A model generated the notes under the pieces. It searched no databases. It had not been told where the DNA came from and saw only the letters and a list, made by a program, of their open reading frames with translations. 16,349 nucleotides of DNA from JAJTFW01 sp046049215. GTDB lineage: Bacteria; Bacteroidota; Bacteroidia; AKYH767-A; OLB10. Shown one piece after another: positions 6,922 to 15,251 of this stretch. Location: contig JBJOER010000162.1 in NCBI GenBank assembly GCA_046049215.1, positions 1-16,349 on the forward strand, in the 5' to 3' direction. Position 1 is the stretch's first letter, and every line of letters begins with the position of its first letter. Position numbers and translations under genes: made by a program.

Positions 6922-7917
6922 ATGCCGAAAGTCACCATCGACGGACACACGATAGAAGTACCCGAGGGCACCACCATCCTTCAGGCCGCCCGCATGATCG
7001 GTGGGGATGTCACGCCTCCGGCCATGTGCTATTATTCCAAGCTCAAGACCAGTGGAGGCTACTGCCGCACCTGCATCGTGAAGGTCACCAAGGGTTCCGA
7101 GAAGGACCCCAGACCGATGCCCAAACCCGTTGCTTCCTGCCGCACCACCGTCATGGATGGTATGGAGGTTCAGAATACGACAGCACCCGACCTGCTCGAA
7201 GCACGCAAGGGAGTTGTCGAGTTCCTGCTCATCAATCACCCGCTCGACTGTCCCATCTGCGACCAGGCGGGTGAATGCCACCTGCAGGACCTCAGTTACG
7301 AACACGGTTTGTCCAAGACCCGGTATGAGTTTCCCCGCCGGGAATTCGAAAAGATCGATATCGGCGATACCATCAAGCTCCACATGACGCGGTGCATCCT
7401 CTGCTACCGCTGTGTGAAAGTCGCCGACCAATTGTGCAACAGCCGCGTGCACGGTGTGATCAACCGGGGCGATGTAGCCGAGATCAGCACTTACATCGAG
7501 AACGTCATCGACCAGGATTTTAGCGGGAACATGATCGATGTATGCCCCGTTGGCGCACTCACCGACCGCACCTTCCGTTTCAAAAGCCGCGTGTGGTTCA
7601 CCAAGCCGTTGGATGCACACCGTTCCTGCGACAAGTGCTGCGGAAAGGCTGTGCTTTATACCAGCGGCAACGAAGTGATGCGTGTTTCCGCCCGCAAGGA
7701 CCAATGGGGTGAAGTGCAGGATACCACGGAAGGCAAACCGGGGTGGATCTGCAATACCTGCCGTTTCGAAAAGAAGAACCTCAGCCACTGGACCGTGGAA
7801 GGCCCCCGCGCCATCGATCGTCATTCCGTCATCTCCCAGAACAAGTACATCGCCAAGAAAGACCTGCGCATCGACGTTTCCAACCAGAAACAGATTCAGG
7901 AAAAAGCGCACAACTGA
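6922..7917 (+). CDS. nuoG: NADH-quinone oxidoreductase subunit G, short form lacking the molybdopterin-type domain
   Basis: An Fe-S subunit that links NuoF to NuoI. Visible ligand sets are: N1b [2Fe-2S] with Cys36, Cys48, Cys51 and Cys73; N5 with His106, Cys110, Cys113 and Cys119 (HPLDCPICDQAGEC); and a further [4Fe-4S] site with Cys158, Cys161, Cys164 and Cys208. A fourth cysteine group follows: Cys236, Cys239, Cys240, Cys277 and Cys280, resembling the N7 position but with different spacing. The protein ends at residue 331, whereas E. coli-type NuoG has about 900 residues including a catalytically inert molybdopterin-oxidoreductase domain. The end is clean, with nuoH starting 12 bases later, so this looks like a natural short form and not a truncation. 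I recall NuoG proteins of similar length in other Bacteroidota. Confidence 0.93.
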   Translation: MPKVTIDGHTIEVPEGTTILQAARMIGGDVTPPAMCYYSKLKTSGGYCRTCIVKVTKGSEKDPRPMPKPVASCRTTVMDGMEVQNTTAPDLLEARKGVVEFLLINHPLDCPICDQAGECHLQDLSYEHGLSKTRYEFPRREFEKIDIGDTIKLHMTRCILCYRCVKVADQLCNSRVHGVINRGDVAEISTYIENVIDQDFSGNMIDVCPVGALTDRTFRFKSRVWFTKPLDAHRSCDKCCGKAVLYTSGNEVMRVSARKDQWGEVQDTTEGKPGWICNTCRFEKKNLSHWTVEGPRAIDRHSVISQNKYIAKKDLRIDVSNQKQIQEKAHN

Positions 7918-7929
7918 TCCGGACAACCC

Positions 7930-8961
7930 ATGGAATTCATCCTCGTCAAATTCGCACTGGTGGTGCTGGTCTTCCTGCTCTCGCTGGGTGTCGCCGCCTA
8001 TACCACTTTCGCCGAGCGTAAAGTAGCAGCTTTCCTGCAGGATCGCATCGGTCCCAACCGTGCTGGTCCCTTCGGCTTGCTTCAGCCCATCGCCGACGGT
8101 GTCAAGATGTTCATGAAGGAGGAGATCATCCCTACCAATGCCGACAAAGCCTTGTTCATCTTGGGGCCTTCGGTCATGATGATGACCGCCTGCATGACCG
8201 GGGTTGTCATTCCCTGGGGTGATACCTTGTTCATCAACGGTACGGAGTATGCGTTACAGATCACCGACATGAACATCGGGATCCTGTACGTTTTCGGCGT
8301 CGTGAGCATCGGTGTGTACGGCATCATGATCGGCGGTTGGGCTTCCAACAACAAGTACTCGCTGATGGGCGCCATCCGTGCCTCCTCACAGATGATCAGT
8401 TACGAGCTCGCCATGGGAATGTCCATCATCGCCCTGGTGATGACCACCGGTACGCTCAGCGTCCGCGAGATTGTGGAGCAGCAACAAGGCCTGGGATGGA
8501 ATGTCTTCGTACAGCCGCTTGGTTTCCTCTTGTTCATCGTCTGCGCATTTGCCGAGTGCAACCGTACCCCTTTCGACCTGCCCGAATGCGAAACAGAACT
8601 CGTCGGCGGATACCACACGGAATACAGCTCGATGAAACTGGGCTTCTACCTCTTCGCCGAGTATATCAACATGTTCATTTCTTCCGCCATCATCTCCGCT
8701 TTGTTCTTCGGCGGCTACAATTTTCCGTTCATCGACCAGCTCGACCTGCCGCACAATATCATCACCTTGCTTGGCACCCTGGTCTTCTTCGCCAAGATCT
8801 TCTTCTTCATCTTCTTCTTCATGTGGATCCGCTGGACCATCCCCCGTTTCCGGTACGACCAGCTCATGCACCTGGGATGGCGCATCATGATTCCGCTCGC
8901 CCTCGTGAACATTGTCCTCACCGCCGTATTCGTCCTTTGGAAGAACGGTCAATTGTTCTGA
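7930..8961 (+). CDS. nuoH: NADH-quinone oxidoreductase subunit H
   Basis: A 343-residue multi-spanning membrane subunit that forms the quinone entry tunnel and the link to the proton-pumping arm. Family motifs are present: AERKVAAFLQDRIGPNRAGP at about residues 28-47, GLLQPIADGVKMFMKEE at 49-65, GWASNNKYSLMGAIR at 136-150, and the glutamate-rich loop AFAECNRTPFDLPECETELV at 206-225. It ends after the last hydrophobic helix with a short polar tail. The ATG at 7930 follows nuoG by 12 bases. The length is close to the usual 320-345 residues. Confidence 0.97.
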   Translation: MEFILVKFALVVLVFLLSLGVAAYTTFAERKVAAFLQDRIGPNRAGPFGLLQPIADGVKMFMKEEIIPTNADKALFILGPSVMMMTACMTGVVIPWGDTLFINGTEYALQITDMNIGILYVFGVVSIGVYGIMIGGWASNNKYSLMGAIRASSQMISYELAMGMSIIALVMTTGTLSVREIVEQQQGLGWNVFVQPLGFLLFIVCAFAECNRTPFDLPECETELVGGYHTEYSSMKLGFYLFAEYINMFISSAIISALFFGGYNFPFIDQLDLPHNIITLLGTLVFFAKIFFFIFFFMWIRWTIPRFRYDQLMHLGWRIMIPLALVNIVLTAVFVLWKNGQLF

Positions 8962-8998
8962 TTCCCATCCACACAGAGGAAATCCATCACCCACAAGC

Positions 8999-9538
8999 AT
9001 GCAACTCACCAACCGTTCGGAAATCGTAGTCAACAAGCAGATGAGTTTCTGGGAGAAAATGTATCTCCCGGCCATCCTTAGCGGACTCACCATCACCATA
9101 CGCCACCTGTTCCGAAAAAAAGCGACTGTGCAGTACCCCGAGCAGCATCGTCCGGTCGCACCGGTTTACCGGGGCTGGCATGTGCTCAAGCGCGACGAGC
9201 AGGGCAGGGAGAATTGCACCGCGTGTGGACTTTGCGCCGTGGCGTGTCCTGCAGAAGCCATCACCATGACCGCTGCAGAGCGCAAGAAGGGCGAAGAGAG
9301 CCTTTATCGTGAGGAGAAATACGCTTCCGTGTACGAGATCAACATGCTTCGTTGCATCTATTGCGGATTGTGCGAGGAGGCCTGTCCCAAGGAGGCCATC
9401 TTCCTTACCGACCGCATGGTTCCCGCTGATATGTTGAGGTCGAGTTTCATTTTCGGAAAGGATAAACTCGTGGAGGGCACTACCTCTGAAACGCGGATCG
9501 ACATCAGCAAGCGAAGCACCGCTCACCGTAAGCCCTGA
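8999..9538 (+). CDS. nuoI: NADH-quinone oxidoreductase subunit I (2x[4Fe-4S] ferredoxin-like)
   Basis: A 179-residue subunit that carries clusters N6a and N6b and relays electrons from NuoG to NuoB. It contains two ferredoxin motifs: Cys73, 76, 79 and 83 (CTACGLCAVAC) and Cys119, 122, 125 and 129 (CIYCGLCEEAC), each followed by a proline. An amphipathic N-terminal region with the family segment SGLTITIRHLF precedes them. The open frame extends upstream to an ATG at 8912 inside nuoH, but the ATG at 8999, 37 bases after nuoH, gives the normal protein. An internal ATG at 9041 (MSFWEKM) is a less likely start. AGAGGA at 8975-8980 is rather far from the chosen ATG. Confidence 0.95.
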   Translation: MQLTNRSEIVVNKQMSFWEKMYLPAILSGLTITIRHLFRKKATVQYPEQHRPVAPVYRGWHVLKRDEQGRENCTACGLCAVACPAEAITMTAAERKKGEESLYREEKYASVYEINMLRCIYCGLCEEACPKEAIFLTDRMVPADMLRSSFIFGKDKLVEGTTSETRIDISKRSTAHRKP

Positions 9539-9555
9539 ATTAATCCCCCGCCTTT

Positions 9556-9573
9556 CGAAAAAGATTATTTTCG
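9556..9573 (+). repeat. Short inverted repeat in the nuoI-nuoJ gap
   Basis: CGAAAA (9556-9561) and TTTTCG (9568-9573) form a six-base-pair inverted repeat with a six-base loop, in the largest gap between genes of this operon (55 bases). The right arm overlaps TATTTTCG (9566-9573), one mismatch from the TAnnTTTG promoter element. It could be an RNA hairpin between the two genes, a weak internal promoter, or chance in an A/T-rich spacer. Confidence 0.25.
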
Positions 9574-9593
9574 CACCGCAAAGGTCCTAAACC

Positions 9594-10094
9594 GTGAACC
9601 CACAACTTCCTTTCCTGGTCCTGTCCGCCCTCTCGGTGTTCAGTGCCCTGATGGTGGTCTTTTCCAAACGACCTGTGCACAGCGTGCTTTATCTGATCTT
9701 CTGCTTTTTCACCATCGGCGGGCATTACCTGTTGTTGAATGCTCAGTTCCTGTTTGCGGTACACATCATTGTCTATGCAGGAGCCATCATGGTACTCTTC
9801 CTCTTCACCATCATGTTCATCAACATGAACCGTGACTCGGAGGTGAATAAGTCCACCCTGGTGAAATCGGCGGCAACGATCGTCGCCGGCACGCTGTTGC
9901 TTGTACTTACCGGCACTTTTACCGGCTCAGAGACCGGATTACCCGCACCTGCCGGAGAACTGCAGATCGGTACGGTGGCCAATTTGGGCAAGGCCCTTTA
10001 TGGTCCCTACGTACTTCCTTTCGAACTCATCTCCATCCTGCTCCTGTCGGCCATGGTCGGCGCGGTCATGCTGGGAAAAAAAGACATTGATTAA
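9594..10094 (+). CDS. nuoJ: NADH-quinone oxidoreductase subunit J
   Basis: A 166-residue membrane subunit with about five hydrophobic helices. It contributes to the junction between the quinone tunnel and the antiporter-like subunits. The diagnostic helix HIIVYAGAIMVLFLFTIMFI lies at about residues 57-76, and the N-terminus (KRPVHSVLYLI) also fits the family. The chosen start is a GTG at 9594, preceded by AAAGG at 9580-9584. No ATG is suitably placed in frame ahead of the first helix, so GTG is preferred. It follows the longest gap in the operon and is followed by nuoK 12 bases later. Confidence 0.94.
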   Translation: MNPQLPFLVLSALSVFSALMVVFSKRPVHSVLYLIFCFFTIGGHYLLLNAQFLFAVHIIVYAGAIMVLFLFTIMFINMNRDSEVNKSTLVKSAATIVAGTLLLVLTGTFTGSETGLPAPAGELQIGTVANLGKALYGPYVLPFELISILLLSAMVGAVMLGKKDID

Positions 10095-10106
10095 TCCCGG
10101 TACCGC

Positions 10107-10427
10107 ATGAACACCATCCTGCAACACGTGCCGATCGAATACTACCTGGGCCTTAGCGCTATCCTGTTCACCATCGGTGTGCTGGGTGTGATGATCCGCC
10201 GCAACGCCATCATTGTGTTCATGTGCGTGGAGCTCATGCTCAATGCGGTGAATCTGCTGCTGACCGCCTTCTCCACCATGCACGGCGACGCTGCAGGGCA
10301 GGTGATGGTCTTCTTCATCATGGCTGTTGCGGCTGCCGAAGTCGCTGTCGGACTCGCCATTCTCGTCATGGTGTACAACAACATCAGGTCGGTCGACATC
10401 CAGGCATTGAACAAACTCAAGTGGTAA
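10107..10427 (+). CDS. nuoK: NADH-quinone oxidoreductase subunit K
   Basis: A 106-residue, three-helix membrane subunit homologous to MrpC of Mrp antiporters. The two buried glutamates of the proton path are present: Glu42 in CVELMLNAVNL and Glu78 in AAEVAVGLAI. The length is typical (about 100 residues). The ATG at 10107 lies 12 bases after nuoJ, with no clear Shine-Dalgarno sequence. Confidence 0.97.
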   Translation: MNTILQHVPIEYYLGLSAILFTIGVLGVMIRRNAIIVFMCVELMLNAVNLLLTAFSTMHGDAAGQVMVFFIMAVAAAEVAVGLAILVMVYNNIRSVDIQALNKLKW

Positions 10428-10454
10428 CCCAACATAACGACTGACCGCGCACGC

Positions 10455-12347
10455 ATGTACTCAATCAGCTGGCTGATACCACTCCTACCTCTTTTGGGAT
10501 TCATCCTCACCGGTGTGCTCAACAAGCGCTTATCCGTGCAATGGAGTGGAGGCATCGCCACGGGCGCTGTGCTTGGATCGTTTCTCCTTTCGCTGGGTGT
10601 TTTCAGCGAAGTGGCGCAGGCCGGTTCCGTGCCGGAACGCGTGGTGCTCTTCAACTGGATCAGTGCGGGAGACCTGAATATCGATTTCTCTTTTCTCATC
10701 GACCGTTTGTCAGCGGTCATGCTGCTGGTCATCACCGGCGTCGGTACGCTGATCCACCTGTATTCGATCGGTTACATGCACCATGAGCCCGATCATCCCC
10801 GCTTCTTCGCTTACCTGAACCTGTTCGTGTTTTTCATGCTGTTGCTGGTGATGGGATCGAACTACATCGTGATGTTCGCCGGCTGGGAAGGTGTGGGATT
10901 GTGCTCGTATCTGCTGATCGGTTTCTGGTTCCGCAACCGCGATTACAGCAATGCGGCCAAGAAGGCCTTCATCATGAACCGCATCGGAGACCTTGGTTTC
11001 CTGCTGGGTGTTTTCCTCATCTACACCACCTTCGGCAGCGTCAGTTACAAAGAAGTGTTCGAAGGCGCCAAGTCATTCGGTACCGATCATCCTGCAGTGG
11101 TCGCCATTTGCCTGCTGCTCTTCATCGGGGCGATGGGTAAGAGCGCTCAGATCCCCCTTTACACCTGGTTACCCGATGCCATGGCAGGTCCCACGCCTGT
11201 CTCTGCGCTTATCCACGCCGCGACGATGGTCACTGCCGGTATCTACATGGTGGTTCGTTCCAACGTACTCTACACCATCGCTCCTTACGCCTCTGAGATA
11301 GTGGCTGTAATCGGGCTGGCGACTGCATTTTTCGCAGCGACCATCGGTTTGCTTCAGAACGACATCAAGAAAGTATTGGCCTATTCAACGGTAAGCCAGC
11401 TGGGTTATATGTTCGTCGCCCTTGGTGCAGGCGCATACGATACGGCTCTTTTCCACGTCGTGACGCATGCCTTCTTCAAAGCCCTCCTGTTCCTTGGTGC
11501 CGGGTCAGTCATCCATGCCATGAGCGGAGAGCAGGACATCCGTCGCATGGGCGGACTCAAAGGAAAGCTTCCGGTCACGCATGCCACCTTCCTGATCGGC
11601 ACACTGGCCATCGCCGGGCTTCCTCCTTTTGCCGGATTCTTCAGCAAGGACGAGATCCTAGCTGCGGTTTACGGCTATTCGTTGCCGATGTTCACCCTGT
11701 TATCCATCACCTCCGTACTCACGGCAGTGTACATGTTCCGTTTGTACTGGGTGGTATTCCACGGGGATTTCCGCGGCACGGAGCATCAGCGCCATCACCT
11801 GCATGAATCGCCGGTTTCGATGACCCTTCCATTGATCGTCCTAGCGGTATTGTCCACCGTTGGCGGATTCATCGGCATGCCTGCCGTCTTCCACCTGCCG
11901 CACGCCTTCCATGCCTTCATGGAGCCTGTGATCTGGAAAGCGGGCGCGCACGAAGTCTCCCACACTTTCGAGTGGATGCTCATCGGTGTTTCACTGATCA
12001 TCCTCGCGGTCATCATCGTTCTCACCCAAGCCATCTACGTCAAGCGTAAGCAGATCCCCGTGGAGGATGATGCGGTCCCGGCCGGACTTCCGCGCTGGAT
12101 CGCCAACAAGTACTACGTGGACGAGTTGTATCACACCCTGGTCACGGCACCCCTTGACCGACTTTCGGGAATCCTTCACCGTTATATCGACAACGGCGCT
12201 ATAGACAAGGTCGTGAACCTGAGCGGATCGGGTCTTCGCAGCATCAGCTCCGGATTGCGCTACATCCAAACCGGCAACACGGGTGTTTACATCATCGCCA
12301 TGGTGGTGGGTGTCATTCTTCTTCTTGCCTTAACCCTCTTTGTATGA
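10455..12347 (+). CDS. nuoL: NADH-quinone oxidoreductase subunit L
   Basis: The largest antiporter-like proton-pumping subunit (630 residues), at the distal end of the membrane arm and homologous to MrpA. The proton-path residues are present: Glu145 in FAGWEGVGLCSY, Lys229 in GAMGKSAQIPLYTWLPDAM, and His254 in ALIHAATMVTAG. A long C-terminal part with further hydrophobic segments continues to the end, consistent with the lateral amphipathic helix and terminal anchor of NuoL. The ATG at 10455 is 27 bases after nuoK. The stop overlaps the nuoM start as ATGA (12344-12347), so the two are translationally coupled. Confidence 0.97.
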   Translation: MYSISWLIPLLPLLGFILTGVLNKRLSVQWSGGIATGAVLGSFLLSLGVFSEVAQAGSVPERVVLFNWISAGDLNIDFSFLIDRLSAVMLLVITGVGTLIHLYSIGYMHHEPDHPRFFAYLNLFVFFMLLLVMGSNYIVMFAGWEGVGLCSYLLIGFWFRNRDYSNAAKKAFIMNRIGDLGFLLGVFLIYTTFGSVSYKEVFEGAKSFGTDHPAVVAICLLLFIGAMGKSAQIPLYTWLPDAMAGPTPVSALIHAATMVTAGIYMVVRSNVLYTIAPYASEIVAVIGLATAFFAATIGLLQNDIKKVLAYSTVSQLGYMFVALGAGAYDTALFHVVTHAFFKALLFLGAGSVIHAMSGEQDIRRMGGLKGKLPVTHATFLIGTLAIAGLPPFAGFFSKDEILAAVYGYSLPMFTLLSITSVLTAVYMFRLYWVVFHGDFRGTEHQRHHLHESPVSMTLPLIVLAVLSTVGGFIGMPAVFHLPHAFHAFMEPVIWKAGAHEVSHTFEWMLIGVSLIILAVIIVLTQAIYVKRKQIPVEDDAVPAGLPRWIANKYYVDELYHTLVTAPLDRLSGILHRYIDNGAIDKVVNLSGSGLRSISSGLRYIQTGNTGVYIIAMVVGVILLLALTLFV

Positions 12348-13810
12348 CAGACGGAACGCTACTGCTGCTCTTGCTTCTGCTGCCGGCCCTTGCTGCCGCT
12401 GTCGTGCCCTTCATCCGTCCCGAAGGTTCCAGGGGTTTTGCGCTCGGAGCCTCTGTGATCCAGCTGCTGGCCACTGTTTTCCTGTTCCAGGGTCAGGCGC
12501 TGTCCGAAAACGGCTGGCTCGAAATTTCCTACGACTGGGTCCCGGATCTGGGTATTCATTTCCATTTGGGTGTTGATGGCATCGGCATTCTGCTGTTGGC
12601 ACTCACCAATGTGCTTGTGCCGCTCATTGTCCTCAGTTCACACCGCAACAACCACCATCGCCCGAATGCCTTGTTCGGACTCATCCTGCTGATGCAGGCT
12701 GCGCTGAACGGTGTGTTCATGGCCATGGACGGATTCCTATTCTATGTATTCTGGGAACTGGCCCTGCTGCCCATCTGGTTCATCTGTCTGCTGTGGGGAG
12801 GAGCTGACCGGGTTCGCATCACGCTCAAGTTTTTCATTTACACGCTATCCGGATCACTGCTGATGTTGCTTGGCTTGATCATGGTGTACCTCCAAACACC
12901 TGCACCCCATAGTTTTGATCTCAACGCTTTGTATACCGTTGCTCTGGACGCAAACGACCAGGGTTGGTTGTTCTGGATGTTCTTCCTTGCCTTCGCCATC
13001 AAGATCCCGGTGTTTCCTTTCCACACCTGGCAACCGGATACGTACACCGATGCTCCACCGCAAGGTTCGATGTTGTTATCGGGCATCATGCTGAAGATGG
13101 GCATCTACGGCATCATCCGCTGGATGCTTCCGATTCTTCCCGATGGCATCGCTGAATGGGGCAATACGGTTCTGGTGCTTTGTGCCATCGGTATCGTTTA
13201 TGCGTCGATCATCGCGCTTACCCAACGCGACTTTAAGCGATTGATCGCTTATTCCTCCATCGCCCACGTCGGTTTGATCACCGCAGGTGTGTTTTCGCTC
13301 AACATTCAAGGCCTGCAAGGGGCCATGGTGCAGATGCTTGCCCACGGCGTGAACGTGGTCGGCTTATTCTTCATCGCCGACATCATTGAGCGACGCATGA
13401 AAACCAGGACCATGGATGAGTTGGGTGGACTGGCCAACAACCATCCCATGTTCAGCATCCTGTTCCTGATCGTGCTGCTCGGCTCGGTTGCCTTGCCTCT
13501 CACCAACGGTTTCGTCGGCGAGTTCCTGCTGTTGAGCGGTATCTACCAGACAGGCGCACTGCTTGCCGCCGTTTGCGGATTGACGGTGATCCTCGGTGCG
13601 GTTTACATGCTTCGTGCCTACCAGAAAGTCATGCTGGGTGAAGCCAAGCCTCAGAATGTCGAATTCACCGGACTCGCTTCCTCCGAGAAAATCGTACTCA
13701 TCGTTCTGGCTGCATTGATCATCATCACCGGAATCTATCCTGCACCGATCCTACAGACCGCCCAGCCGGCAGTTGAGGACGTGCTTTCTTATGTACAAGA
13801 CCTCTACTGA
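12344..13810 (+). CDS. nuoM: NADH-quinone oxidoreductase subunit M
   Basis: A 488-residue antiporter-like proton-pumping subunit, homologous to MrpD. Key residues are visible: Glu138 in FWELALLPIWF, Lys220 in AIKIPVFPFHTWQPD, and Lys251 in SGIMLKMGIYGIIRW. The hydrophobic profile suggests about 14 helices, and the length is normal. Its ATG overlaps the nuoL stop in an ATGA junction. The stop is followed after three bases by nuoN. Confidence 0.97.
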   Translation: MTDGTLLLLLLLLPALAAAVVPFIRPEGSRGFALGASVIQLLATVFLFQGQALSENGWLEISYDWVPDLGIHFHLGVDGIGILLLALTNVLVPLIVLSSHRNNHHRPNALFGLILLMQAALNGVFMAMDGFLFYVFWELALLPIWFICLLWGGADRVRITLKFFIYTLSGSLLMLLGLIMVYLQTPAPHSFDLNALYTVALDANDQGWLFWMFFLAFAIKIPVFPFHTWQPDTYTDAPPQGSMLLSGIMLKMGIYGIIRWMLPILPDGIAEWGNTVLVLCAIGIVYASIIALTQRDFKRLIAYSSIAHVGLITAGVFSLNIQGLQGAMVQMLAHGVNVVGLFFIADIIERRMKTRTMDELGGLANNHPMFSILFLIVLLGSVALPLTNGFVGEFLLLSGIYQTGALLAAVCGLTVILGAVYMLRAYQKVMLGEAKPQNVEFTGLASSEKIVLIVLAALIIITGIYPAPILQTAQPAVEDVLSYVQDLY

Positions 13811-13813
13811 CCT

Positions 13814-15187
13814 ATGAAAGCGCTGATCATCGTCTCCCTGTTGGGCGTCGCGGCCATGATGCTCGAGGCCTTGCGTCTCAAGAGGTACGTCATGATGGTG
13901 ACTGTAGCGGGCCTCATCGCCGCTCTGGTTACTATCGCCGGTGAGTGGAATTCCGGTATGTCGTACTTCAGCGACATGGTGTACTACGACAATCAGGCGC
14001 TTGCTTTCTCCGCGCTGATCGTCTCCATCACCCTGTTGTGGCTTTTCCTCGGACGCAGCATGTTCTGGTCTCCCGACCCCCGCTCGGACCAGGCCTCTAT
14101 CCTGCTTTTCGTCAGTGCAGGAGCGTTAGCCATGGCCGGTGCCGCGGATATGACCATGTTCTTCATCGGATTGGAGATCCTGTCCATCAGCGTTTACATC
14201 CTTGCTGCCTCCAACAAGCGTGACCTGCGTTCGAACGAGGCCGGAATGAAGTACTTCCTGTTGGGTGCTTTCTCTACCGGTTTCCTGTTGCTCGGCGTGG
14301 CCCTCATTTACGGAGCTTCAGGTAGTTTCCATTTCGAGAACATCGCCGCGAGTCTCGCCGGAATGGGTGCAGGCCATGCTTTGATCGTGCAGGCCGGCGT
14401 GTTGCTCATCCTAACGGGTTTGTTGTTCAAAGTCTCTGCCGTGCCTTTCCAATTCTGGACACCCGATGTGTACGAGGGTGCTCCCACTCCGGTGACTGCC
14501 TTCATGGCCACACTGGTCAAAACCGCTGCTTTCGTAGCCTTCTACAGGCTGTTTTCATCCTGTTTCTCTTCGCTCCATGGCATGTGGGGTCCGGTGGTGG
14601 CAGTGCTTTCCGCTCTCACCATGCTGGTCGGAAACATCCTCGCTGTTTCGCAATACAGCATCAAGCGCATGCTGGCTTATTCTTCGATAGCCCATGCCGG
14701 TTATCTTCTCATGGCCATCGCCGTGATGAACGAGTTGACTGCCGGAAGCATTCTTTACTATGCGGCTGCTTACAGTATCGGTAGTCTTGGCGTTTTCGCC
14801 CTTGTGCTTCCCCTGAGCATCCGTGGCGATGAGCGCATTGATGCGCTGAAGGGACTTTCCTCCCGTAATCCCCTTGCCGCAGCAGCCCTGGCGGTGCTGG
14901 TTTTTTCCATGGCCGGTATTCCTCCCATGGCCGGTTTCTTTGCGAAATACAGTGTGTTTCTTGGTGCAGCGGATGCGGGTATGGTGTGGTTGGTGCTGGC
15001 CGGTATTCTGTCTTCATTGATCGGCGTGTATTATTACTTCCGTATGATCCATGCGGCTTACAGTCCCGCCGAAGAAGGTAGTGAAGGATTCTCTCCCGAT
15101 CGCTATGCCGTAATGATGCTTGTGCTTGCCGCTGCTCTTTCGCTGGTGCTGGGGATCGTTCCTTCGCTTTTGCAGGGCCTCATTTGA
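13814..15187 (+). CDS. nuoN: NADH-quinone oxidoreductase subunit N
   Basis: A 457-residue antiporter-like proton-pumping subunit next to NuoK and the last gene of the operon. The conserved charged residues are Glu121 in FIGLEILSISVYILAA, Lys206 in LLFKVSAVPFQFWTPDVYEG, and Lys236 in FMATLVKTAAF. The protein is slightly shorter than the roughly 485-residue E. coli form, mainly because the N-terminus is compact; it begins directly with a hydrophobic helix. The ATG lies three bases after the nuoM stop, which implies coupling. Confidence 0.96.
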   Translation: MKALIIVSLLGVAAMMLEALRLKRYVMMVTVAGLIAALVTIAGEWNSGMSYFSDMVYYDNQALAFSALIVSITLLWLFLGRSMFWSPDPRSDQASILLFVSAGALAMAGAADMTMFFIGLEILSISVYILAASNKRDLRSNEAGMKYFLLGAFSTGFLLLGVALIYGASGSFHFENIAASLAGMGAGHALIVQAGVLLILTGLLFKVSAVPFQFWTPDVYEGAPTPVTAFMATLVKTAAFVAFYRLFSSCFSSLHGMWGPVVAVLSALTMLVGNILAVSQYSIKRMLAYSSIAHAGYLLMAIAVMNELTAGSILYYAAAYSIGSLGVFALVLPLSIRGDERIDALKGLSSRNPLAAAALAVLVFSMAGIPPMAGFFAKYSVFLGAADAGMVWLVLAGILSSLIGVYYYFRMIHAAYSPAEEGSEGFSPDRYAVMMLVLAAALSLVLGIVPSLLQGLI

Positions 15188-15211
15188 TCCGCTGTTTTGT
15201 GCATGCGTTTG
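15183..15211 (+). promoter_or_regulatory. Weak candidate promoter for rarA
   Basis: TTTG (15183-15186, overlapping the nuoN stop) and TGCGTTTG (15204-15211) are separated by 17 bases. TGCGTTTG differs from the Bacteroidota -7 consensus TAnnTTTG at one defining position. A start near 15218 would give a leader of about 35 bases. With only 64 bases between genes, readthrough from nuo is an equally good explanation. Confidence 0.25.
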
Positions 15212-15251
15212 CCGAATCCTTAACTTCAAGGACTGAAACTCCCCTTTTGCA

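Noticed and set aside
4006..7926. Three long minus-strand open frames (4006-5514, 5868-6905, 6892-7926) that nearly tile nuoD to nuoG
   Set aside because: They lie opposite strongly conserved nuo genes and their translations show no recognisable domain. G/C-rich third codon positions on the plus strand suppress stops on the opposite strand, so they are shadows.
15217..15232. TCCTT-AACTTC-AAGGA hairpin as a terminator after nuoN
   Set aside because: The stem is only five weak base pairs and no T run follows directly. It is not convincing as an intrinsic terminator.
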